A DNA stretch of 64,000 nt from Shinisaurus crocodilurus (lineage: Eukaryota > Chordata > Lepidosauria > Squamata > Shinisauridae): positions 207,602,255-207,666,254 of the forward strand of contig CM037880.1 of NCBI GenBank assembly GCA_021292165.1, written 5' to 3'. The position numbers were made by a program, and so were the translations under genes. Below the pieces are notes generated by a model. It had not been told where the DNA came from, searched no databases, and was given only the letters and a program-made list of their open reading frames with translations. Below are positions 55,362 through 64,000 of this stretch, one piece after another. Position 1 is the stretch's first letter; each line of letters starts with the position of its first letter.

Positions 55362-55455
55362 GGGTCCATAGCTCAATGGCAGAACATATGACTTACATGC
55401 AGAAGATATCAGGTTCAATCCTTGGCATCCAGTAAAAAGGATTCAAGTATTGTGG
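55362..55455 (+). mobile_element. tRNA-derived SINE head
   Basis: CATAGCTCAATGGCAGAACA (box A), TACATGCAGAAGATATC and GGTTCAATCC (box B) give a tRNA-Ala-like head of a SINE common in squamates. The acceptor stem does not pair and there is no Pol III terminator placement, so this is not a functional tRNA gene. Confidence 0.65.
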
Positions 55456-55687
55456 GGGCAGGGGGGGGGAACTCCACTTGAGTCACTAGTGAGCTCCTGG
55501 ACTCCAGAAAGTTGCCATGAGAGTCAGCTGGGGCTTGCTCTGTGGAGCTGCTTCTTCTCCACTGTGACTGAGAGCAGGACAGGACAGCAAGGGACAACAG
55601 CAACCTGGTATGATGTCACAGGCGAGCACCGTCCATCTACCAGCCCAAGCACTAGGAGATGCTGTAGCTGTGGCCTGCAGGGGCAAA

Positions 55688-55712
55688 TGTAGATGTACCC
55701 TGTGACTTTTTG
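55688..55712. repeat. 25-bp direct repeat, copy 2
   Basis: Identical to 54846-54870. The spacing is 842 bp. Confidence 0.9.
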
Positions 55713-56014
55713 GTGGAACGTCGTTGGTAAAACTTTTGAATGGCTCAGAGGCTGTTGAAAGGAGGATGAAGGAAAGAAAGGGGAAGGGGGAAGGAGAAGA
55801 TGGCAAAGGAAGGGCAGAGGAGAAGGGCAGAAAGGAGCAACGGGGCTGAGGAGAGAGGACTGAGGGAAGTAAGAGGAAAAGGCCATGGCAAGCTGCAGGC
55901 AGGGAGAAGCAGGTCTTCTGAGGGGCTTCAGTAACCACCCGATCACTACCTCAGGAATCCCCCTTCAGTGTTCCTCTGAGGAGGGTGCAGTGGAAGCCAG
56001 GGGAGAATCGGGTT

Positions 56015-56240
56015 GTTGTTGTTGTTGTTGTTGTTTTTCTCTTGCAAGGAACCCAAAGTGGCTTACATGGTCCTCCTCTCCATTTTATCCTCACAACAAC
56101 CCTGTGAGTTAGGTTAGGCTGAGAGTGAGTGACTGGCCCAAAGTCACCCCAGTGAGCTTCATGGCCGAGTGGGGACTAGAACCCGGATCTCCCGAGTCCC
56201 AATCCAACACTCTCACCATTACACCACAACTGGCTCTAAA
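56015..56240 (-). mobile_element. Sauria-type SINE (minus)
   Basis: (GTT)n at the left, TCCATTTTATCCTCACAACA, GGCCCAAAGTCACCCCAGTG, GAACCCGGATCTCCCGAGTC (box B complement) and ACACTCTCACCATTACACCA (box A complement). Near full length. Confidence 0.85.
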
Positions 56241-57682
56241 CACTCTAACCACTACATCAATGAGCTTCATTGGGGAAGTTGTTTCATAAAACAGGTGGTA
56301 GCACAGAAAGCTGAGCAAAGAAAGCCCTACCAGATGACCCCTTTCAAGAGGAGAGCCAAAGCAGAGTCTCTGCCAATCTCATCAGACCGGACTGCTCATG
56401 TGCTAATGTGAGTTTGCACAAGTGTGCATTTCAGCAAATCCCCCCCCCCCGAAACTAAAAGAACTGCTCTGCAAGCCCACAGAATCCATGCATTTTGGAT
56501 CAAGCTGGTCCACTGTGGAATCTGCAAGTCGGACTAATAGAAATCCAAACTTATTTAAATCCATTGAGGATTTCTCTGGCATTCCTAGACAGGCCCAAAA
56601 GTGCTAACTACCCCCATATAGCTGAAGGCTACCTTGATCCTGGGAGGCTTGAATTTGCCCCAGAAAGAGCAGAAGGAGACACCCTTAACTTTAGCCCAGC
56701 AAGAGTGGAGATGGTAGCAATCAGGAAAGGGGTGGTTGTTGGAAGAAAAGCATGAGGGAGAGGTCTTGGAGACCCTCAAGAGTGGTCATAAAAAGAGATA
56801 CCAGGCATACCAGTAGATTTCCCTAGAAGGTATAGGTGTTCACTCTCAAATGGGGGTCCGATCTGGTGACGTAACTGGGAGGATTATCCTTGTCTGTATG
56901 AACATTCCCAAGCCGGTGAAGTAACTGGGACAGAATAAATAAATATTTAATTTGAACCACCCCTGTTGCCAAGTGTTGAATGGTTCCTACAGACAAGGAG
57001 GCTTTGATATTCACCGGTTCAGGGAACCCTTGCACAGTTAGATGAACCAATATTTTGGTTTAGTATAAGGATGCTTTATATTCACTCTGCAAAAATTATC
57101 TGTTCTGATTGAACACTATAAGTCCTATATGTATATTTATGTAGAATCTCCCTCTTTCTGATTAGAATGTCTTTTCACCTAGTCACTGCATTCCACAAGC
57201 TGAACTGTGGGGTGGTGGGGGTGGACCCAATATCTACGCCGCAGAGTTAAACTGGTTTCATCGTCCTTTCCTTTGGAGTTCTGTGTAAGCAAAGCCAGGG
57301 AACTCTGAGATAATTTTCAACCCCCTTGCCACACAGTGATTTCCAAGGTCCGTTCCTTGAGAAAGGTAATGGCAGTTAAAATGGTATAAAACCATATACT
57401 TGGAGTGGAGATCTGTTCAAAATGTCTTTTGAAAAACCTAGGTTTGATATTTATGAGTTTGTATTTCAGCTTGATTCTGGTCTTTCCAATTGTCTCTCCC
57501 AGCCATTGAGGGTTTTATGATAGTTAATGACATTTGGGAACAAATTTTGCGGTGTTTGAGGTGAGGTATGGTATGAATGATCTCAGCACTGCCAATGTCA
57601 TGATAATGGTTTAGGGCTTTATTAAACAATACTTAGAGCATAATTTCAACAAGTGTGAATCAATAACGTTAAACAGTAGTCA
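56241..57682. other. CSMD3: intronic, no gene recognised
   Basis: Unassigned DNA with a short poly-C run at 56440. No exon-like coding with splice sites was found. Confidence 0.4.
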
Positions 57683-57684
57683 TA

Positions 57685-59194
57685 CAGTGATACCTCGGAT
57701 TGCGAGTAACACGGTTTGCGAACTTCTCGTAAGATGAGGAAAATTTTAGCATAAATTTAAATTTGAAAGACGAGCAAGTCTCGCAACACGAGAGGCTGCT
57801 GCCTGTGGCTCCTGTTGCGAGACTTGCTCGTATTTCAAATGTAAATTTATGCTAGAAGCATCTGGAGGCACCGGCGGCCAGCTCCCCATCAGGGAGCCCC
57901 GGGGAGGTGCGGCGTGGCCGCTCGCTCGGCTGGTGCCTCCCACTGCTTTGCCGAGCCGGCAGGGAGCCCCATGGAGGCGAGGCGTGGCATGGCCGCTTGC
58001 TCAGCCAGCGCCTCATGCTGCTGCGCTGCCTCCCTGCCCACAGGCGGCGGCGGCGGCGCTCTCACAGCTAGTCGGCGGAGCCGAGGAAGGCCCGCCAAAC
58101 AGCTGACCGGCACAGACGCTGCTGGCGCTCACCAGGCGCCGCGGAAAAGCCAACCGGCGCAGGCACCTCAGCCGCTCGCCCCCACCACCCTCACAGCTGA
58201 CCAGCGGGGCCGAGAAAAGTCTCGCCGAACAGCTGACCGGCGCAGGCGCCGAAGCCACTCAACGCCCCCACCCCCGAGCCACCCGGCGGGGCCGAAGAAG
58301 GCCCGCCAAACAGCTGAGTGGCGGGACCGAGCTGCCGAGCATGAGTGGCCACGCAGCCCCCACACACACACCCAAGCTGGGCTGAAAAAGGCGGAGGCAC
58401 TCGGCACGAGCAGGCACACGGAGCCCAGTGTCGGAGCCAGAACTGGCTCCTGAAGCAAAGCCCCCCCCCCCCCCATGCCACCCTGGCGCTGAACAGTGCA
58501 AGCCGCCACGTGGAGCCGAGCAGCGGAGCTGGCACTGGTTCCCAGAAGCAAGGCTCCTTTGTAAAGGCTGGAGGCGGGGCCGCCACCAAACAGCTGAGTG
58601 GCGGGATCGCGCCAGCCGGCGCAAGCCGCCACAGGAGTCAGCAAGGCTCCCCACCTAACAAGCCGGGCTGCAGAAGATGACGGGCGGCACAAACCGCCAG
58701 GCAGAGCTGAGCACTGGAGCCAAAACAGGCTCCTGACACAAGGCTCCGTACTGCTCAGGCGGGGCTGCCAAAATTGCCACCGCCGAACCGCTGAGTGGCG
58801 GGACCATGCCACCCGGCACGAGCCGCCACGTGGAGGCCAGCAGCCGTGGGCTCCTGTAATTATTAAAACAAACTGCACACGCACACCGTTTGCCTCTTAT
58901 AATACAACACGAATCAACCACAAGGCACACAATAAGACACACACAAACACACACACACCCGCACACACAGAACGATACCAGGCAGTCAGGCTTTTGTGCA
59001 GTCCAGCTGAGCCAAAACAGCGAAACAGCGCTTTACCGCCGGCTCCTGGGGCAGGAAGCCCCATGGAGGCGAGGCGGAACAAATCGTTTGAGTTTCCATT
59101 ATTTCTTATGGGGAAATTTGCTTTGATATATGAGTGTTTTGGATAACAAGCATGGTTCCGGAACGAATTATGCTCGCAATCCAAGGTCTTACTG
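57685..59194. mobile_element. Tc1/mariner-like element, copy D, 1.5 kb with GC-rich interior
   Basis: CAGTGATACCTCGGATTGCG on the left and CGCAATCCAAGGTCTTACTG on the right, flanked by TA (57683-57684 and 59195-59196). The right 110 bp match copies A-C (GATATATGAGTGTTTTGGAT). A subterminal hairpin at 57745-57855 pairs GACGAGCAAGTCTCGCAAC with GTTGCGAGACTTGCTCGT. The interior is about 1.2 kb, highly GC-rich, with degenerate repeats of GCCAAACAGCTGAGTGGCGG. Long open frames on both strands are compositional. No transposase (no DDE motif) was found. Confidence 0.85.
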
Positions 59195-59196
59195 TA

Positions 59197-61804
59197 CATT
59201 TGTCTTTGTGATTGGTCTTATTGGTTGGCCTCCTCAGTAAGTTTCTCTAAGCCTTATCTCTATGCCATCACTGAGCCTCATTATAATTTGTCTGTGTCTG
59301 TATGGGAAGGGAGACATAAATACACAACAATATAGACATATCTGTATGCATATTTTATATTTCTGTTCACTGCCTTCAAGACTGCATCACTTCAACCCTG
59401 TTTCAATGGCATGACAGTGAGAAGGGCTGTTACCCCAAAATGTCAATCAGTGTGGGTGCAGGAGGATTAAAAAGAATATTAGATATGTCAGAAATGGTAA
59501 GGAAGAGCAGGAGGGCAGTACAAGTGAGTGGCAATGTAAAGAAGTGGGGAAAAGATGAGCTTCGGAAATTATGTTCTCGCCTGCCAAAAAATAAAAAAAA
59601 AATCTCTTTCAAGAGAAGGGTTATACAGTCAGCGAATTAGCCAGCCAACCCTTGCAGTGTGTCTATGGTCCAAGGAAAGCATATATGTGGTCCAAATGGT
59701 GTCCAGAGATCCAGCTGCACTGGAGCATTATTCATGTACCTGAACCTATGTTCCCATAGTCCTCTAGAGTATCTGTTGGGTAGGAATAATATTAACTATG
59801 GGAAGGGATTTTATAAATTTCCCACTGCCTTCCCCTTATTCAGTTTGTAAAAGAGGATGGATAAAACTTAGAGCTAGCTGTTCATTGACCATAAGATTCG
59901 ACTTGGACCCCGATTCGGCACTTCAGAAAAAGGACCAATTCTGCTTGGACTGATTCAGGGGTCATCCACTTCAACTTGGGCTTCAGACCTCACAGAGACC
60001 ATCATGGGGAATTTAAAAACAGCTATATATTCTTTTTCTCTTTGTCAAAAGTGGATGAAATTGGCAGGCTTTATAGCCCCTCAGGAGGGCATTATGCCTG
60101 CCAAAAAAAAATTTTTTTAAAGTAGCAGGATTTTTTGTGTTACACAACTTTCTATTTTGATATTTATTCATTTATTTTTTAAGGGGAATTGCTTATAACT
60201 TTTTGTATTTCTTGGCAGAATTGGATGGCATTTCCAAAGATATTTGCCCCTTCTGAGGAAATCTAGCCTTCCAAGTTTCAGATGAATATGTGCAGGGATG
60301 CTTGTGTAAGAGCAGCCTTTCATTTTGAGGGTATCCAAAAAAGGACATGGTTATCCCCCTATGTTACTTGTGGACCATTCTTCTGAAAATGATAGACCTC
60401 AAAGAGGTGGTGCTAAATAAGGAAACTGCAAAGTTCCAGAAGGATAGGTGCAGTGATTTATGTGGAAGGGAAATTCTCAAATTGGTGTGGGGATGATTCA
60501 CTCCTCCTTCCCTCCCACAGTAGTTTTTTTGGGCAATTTGTATGAAAATGGCACACTTCATAGAGTTCTCTCCAGGCAATAAACCTGCAAAGTGTCAGAG
60601 GGATAGGTGCAAGGGCTAAGGAGGTTTGGTTATTGAAAACCAGTTTAAGGCTTTTTTCATAGTGAAGCCTGGTGGCACTGGAAGAATGGCCATCTCCTGG
60701 TCCCATCCCTGCCTTTCCCCAAAGCACAGTGATTGGAGAGTCCCTGGGAAAATATGTCATATGATTAGAAGGTAGACCTGCCAGTCACTCAACCCCTCTG
60801 ATTTCCACTATCAGCATTTAGAGAAGGAAAACAGAAGACACCAATTTTGGAGACACATTCACCATATGCAGGGGTTTGCCTGCTTGTGTATAGGGCAAAA
60901 TGGGGTGGGGAGGTGTAGGTGTGCAGTGTGCACATAAGCCATGCCCCCAGTGTCCCCGCATACCTAACTATCAGTTGGACCTTCATGCATTGAGCATGAA
61001 GGGCTGTAAAGCTGAACATGCTTACAGAAATCTCCTGTTTGTGAACCCTGCTTCAACCAAATCTAATGTACATCCTAATAAATATATAGGACATGGAGGG
61101 AAGTTTCAAGAATCCACATCTTTAAAGGGTCTCTTTAAAATGAGCTAGCTGCTCACACATCATCTATCAACAGCTGTTCTTGCTACCCCAATGTAAATTT
61201 TTAATCAGCTCCTTTCAGGTTCTTTTTCTAAATAAACCAGTTTAAAAATATTGGCAGTAGATCCCATCTGATTTGTCAGTGATGTTGCAATGGTACATTT
61301 GACATAATGACTTCCTGGAATCAAGTAAACAATCCAGGTAAGAACATAATAGGACTAAATGTCAGTGTGGACAAACCAGAATAGTGAGGGCAAAGGAGAA
61401 AATGAAAAAAAGGAGTTAAGAACAACACTGAAACAACATAAAGGGGTTCACAATGGACATCTGAAATTACCAAAAACAGCAGGTGTTTTTCAACACCCAC
61501 CAAAATAAATTGGGGAATATATTTTTGGCCTCAGCTTCAGTTTATACAGGGGCTACATTCAGGGGCTAAGATCTTTCCAAAAAATCACACAAAAGAATGA
61601 GAACAAAAGGTTTCCAGACACCTTTGAAACAAATCAAATCAAACATTTGGCAAGGAAATTAATCTTCCCAGGAGGTTTATTTAGATGCATCAAATAATTT
61701 GCAGTGAATATTGAAAACAGAATACTAGTGGCCCTAGTATAAACAAATTAATGCTGGACAATCTGACATCTGTGAAGAAAAAATATCAAAAGTGTGACAT
61801 AAAA
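59197..61804. other. CSMD3: intronic, no gene recognised
   Basis: Bases 59870-60320 contain sequence typical of degenerate hAT-derived repeats (GACTGATTCAGGGGTCATCC and similar), without clear ends. The rest is A/T-rich and unassigned. Confidence 0.35.
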
Positions 61805-61955
61805 CTGAAGTTTTAAATTGTTTTATGCTTATATTCTGTATTGTTTTTATTGTATTTTATGAATATATTACCATTTTGGGGTCTCATTTTGTACACCGCC
61901 CTGATATCTTTTGATAATGGGCCATCTAGATTTGTGAAATAAATGAATATAAATA
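61805..61955 (+). mobile_element. L2-type LINE 3' tail
   Basis: TTTTTATTGTATTTTATGAA, TGTACACCGCCCTGATATCT and AAATAAATGAATATAAA form the usual L2 3' UTR end. Confidence 0.65.
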
Positions 61956-63114
61956 CTATGCTAATGCTTGATTGGCAGAAAGGTTTTGTGCAAATACTTG
62001 GTATTTAAAGATCAGAAAGGGGGATATGTATTGAAAGTGGAGAGAAAATAGTTGTCAGATTCTAATCACTAAAATTATTTCCATGTACACACACAAAAAG
62101 GCACTTTCTCCCATTGCTTTTTCCCTGATGAGAAGATGTTGTCATAAGGATGTAGTACCGGTATATTCCTAACAGTGCTGAAGAAAGTAACTCACGTGGA
62201 GTAATCCCTGTGAATTCAATGACATCTATGAGTCATTGCTTGTGTGTAGGATAGATAGGGTTAATTTTAATATGTAATCACCTTAGCTGATATAGGATGT
62301 GTGTTAATTTGACATTTGGAGCTTAACATTTGCTTTTCATTGCATGCTGGAGGAGGTTTGTTGTTTTTAAAATAGTTTTAGATGTCTTTTGATTCTTATG
62401 AGTGTCCCTTTCCCAAGTTTTCATCTCTCTTGAATGAATATTAGTAGTCAATTGCTGCATTCACACTTTCCCTTTTAATCTCTGTGCTCTGAGATTAGTA
62501 GAAAAATTCAGACTCATTATTACTGGAATCTCTTGGCTTCCTTTAGGTTCACACACTCCACTGTCACTTTATAGTCTCTAGGAGGCTACACTGGGAACAA
62601 CCAATTATTCCTATGTTGTTACCTCCATGGAGAACAAGGAGTACCTAATGAAAGTACTAATGATCAGATCCATCATGGGAGAATTCTTCTTGCCAAAAGA
62701 ATCCCCGCTCTACTTCATCTCACCACCTTGTTCATTTCCTGGTTGTTCAGTTCCCGATTCTTTAGTCCATGAGATTTGTGCATTACAAATGGTGCTGATT
62801 TTAAATATCTCCCTTTAAATAACACACAGAGATGGAGACAATAAAATGTTTTGTTTCTTTGTTTCTGAAATGTATATCCTGCCCTTCAATGGCCAATGAG
62901 CATTCCCAAGGCACTTTGGAATAACCAGCAACCCAAGTCTACTGTTTGAAGCAACTGATCTTTCCACACTGCTTCCTGGCAAGTCTGGACACATTGTAGA
63001 GTAATCATGTGACTGAATTCAACCCATAATGAGGTGACTGGGAAAGCATATGTCAAATCTATTTGGTCAAATGGTGGCCCCCTTTAATATGTACTGGTAT
63101 GTATGTATGCATTT
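61956..63114. other. CSMD3: intronic, no gene recognised
   Basis: Bases 62190-62260 look like a Harbinger-type MITE remnant (GGAGTAATCCCTGTGAATTC). Otherwise unassigned. Confidence 0.4.
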
Positions 63115-63345
63115 GTTTGTTTATTTGGTTGTTACATTTGTATCCCTCCAAGGAGCCCAAGCCGGCATACATGATCCTTCTCCTCCCCATTTTATCTTCA
63201 CAACAAACCTGTGAGGTAGGTTTGGCTGAGAATCAGTGACTGGCCCAAGGTCACCCAGCGAACTTCAATGCAGAGTGGAGACTAGAACCCAGGTCTCCCA
63301 AGTTCCAGTCCAACACTCTAACCACTATGCCACAGTGCCGCATCA
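63115..63345 (-). mobile_element. Sauria-type SINE (minus)
   Basis: CCCATTTTATCTTCACAACA, TGGCCCAAGGTCACCCAGCG, GAACCCAGGTCTCCCAAGTT and CAACACTCTAACCACTATGC give a near-complete inverted SINE. Confidence 0.85.
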
Positions 63346-63574
63346 GCAAGAACATGACATGGATGTGAGTTTCATGCTAATCTGCTGAGTTACAGAAAAA
63401 CAAAATCAAAACCACTTCTAAATCTAATCATTTTAGTACATGAGATGAAACCAAGACTTCAAACTGAATGAATTCAGAGCACACCATCCTGTTTTATCTT
63501 AATGGGAAGATTGTTTAAGGACCATGGGCAGCAGATTCTCTTCCACTGGAGCCTGAACCTTGGCTGGAGTTTTT

Positions 63575-63670
63575 CCATTGAAACATAGATTTCATAGATC
63601 TGTTGGAAGGATCCTACAAGGCGATCGAATCCAACCTCCTGCTCTATGCAGGAAACTAGAGGAGGGGTCT
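63575..63670 (-). mobile_element. CR1 3' tail (minus)
   Basis: CATAGATTTCATAGATCTGT, TTGGAAGGATCCTACAAGGC and CCAACCTCCTGCTCTATGCA form an inverted CR1 3' end. Confidence 0.7.
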
Positions 63671-63680
63671 CCCATCCAAG

Positions 63681-63846
63681 TAGGGCCGGTGCTACCATTA
63701 GGCCAACTAGGCAGCCGCCTAGGGCGCAGGGCTAAAGAGGGCGCCAAAAACGCCTTGGAAAAAAAATACAGCACTCTCAAGTGGGAAGGGGGGGCACTAA
63801 ATATCTGATCTTGCCTAGGGTACCAAACTGCCTTGCACCGGTCCTG
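63681..63846. mobile_element. hAT-type MITE
   Basis: TAGGGCCGGTGCTACC to GCACCGGTCCTG, flanked by a perfect 8-bp duplication CATCCAAG (63673-63680 and 63847-63854). The interior (CAGCCGCCTAGGGCGC) is common in vertebrate hAT MITEs. Its ends resemble those of the 3.2-kb hAT at 29776. Confidence 0.85.
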
Positions 63847-64000
63847 CATCCAAGTAATAACCAGGCCTGACCCTGCTTAGCTTTCCACGCTCAGACAAGC
63901 TGAGCCAGCATGAGCCACAGGCCTGTTCATTACTTTTTTCTTTTGAGATAGAGAAATGATGACAGCCACAGTCCACTCTGTGGGACATGACAACTATTCC

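Noticed and set aside
55362..55455. A tRNA-Ala gene
   Set aside because: Box A and box B are present, but the stems do not fold fully and the sequence continues as a SINE. Treated as a SINE head.
57849..59146. Long GC-rich open frames on both strands (up to 238 codons)
   Set aside because: GC-rich composition suppresses stops. Peptides are low complexity, and the region is the interior of a TA-flanked element.
1..64000. Exons of TRPS1 or of later CSMD3 CUB/sushi domains
   Set aside because: No CUB (for example CGG...GTIESPGFP) or sushi coding, and no GATA-finger coding, was seen in any frame.

Overview
This is vertebrate nuclear DNA, most likely from a squamate reptile. It carries tRNA-derived Sauria-type SINEs, CR1, L2 and L1 retroposons, a large set of hAT-type MITEs, Tc1/mariner-like MITEs and Helitrons. 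The only host gene I can support is the first coding exon of CSMD3 (plus strand, coding 50287-50479). The window therefore reads as about 50 kb of 5' flanking DNA, a GC/CpG-rich promoter region (about 47.9-50.3 kb), exon 1, and at least 13.5 kb of intron 1. There are no bacterial-type genes or operons, CRISPR arrays, rRNA genes or functional tRNA genes.

Layout. 0-6.4 kb: mostly unassigned DNA with a SINE, a CR1-like fragment and a hAT-like element. 6.5-8.1 kb: a complete non-autonomous Helitron dominated by a G-rich minisatellite of about 30 units. 8.4-12.5 kb: GC-rich hAT-like elements, one inside a palindromic MITE and one inside a LINE, then a hAT-like element built of GAGTC/CTCGAG motifs. 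13.4-16.9 kb: an L2 element interrupted by a second LINE (opposite strand, C-terminal CCHH finger) and by MITEs. 20.2-24.8 kb: a deep nest in which an L2 tail contains an L1-in-L1 pair and a Tc1-like MITE, the MITE contains another L1, and that L1 contains a solo LTR. 28.5-33.2 kb: an L2 fragment, then a 3.17-kb hAT transposon with a perfect 8-bp target duplication, inserted into the minisatellite of a second Helitron. 33.5-34.5 kb: a probable solo LTR carrying its own MITE. 35-47.6 kb: scattered hAT and PIF/Harbinger-type MITEs and LINE fragments. 47.9-52.4 kb: the CSMD3 promoter, exon 1 and proximal intron, studded with simple repeats. 53-64 kb: intron 1 with SINEs, CR1 and L2 fragments and a 1.5-kb Tc1-like element with a GC-rich interior.

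The insertions overprint one another in an order that can be read from their target-site duplications. The most unusual object is the hAT element at 29776-32948. It contains a broken ZMYM/DUF4371-type transposase and, where the N-terminal transposase exon would be expected, what looks like a host first coding exon: Kozak ATG, signal peptide and a phase-1 splice donor. No function is claimed for it.
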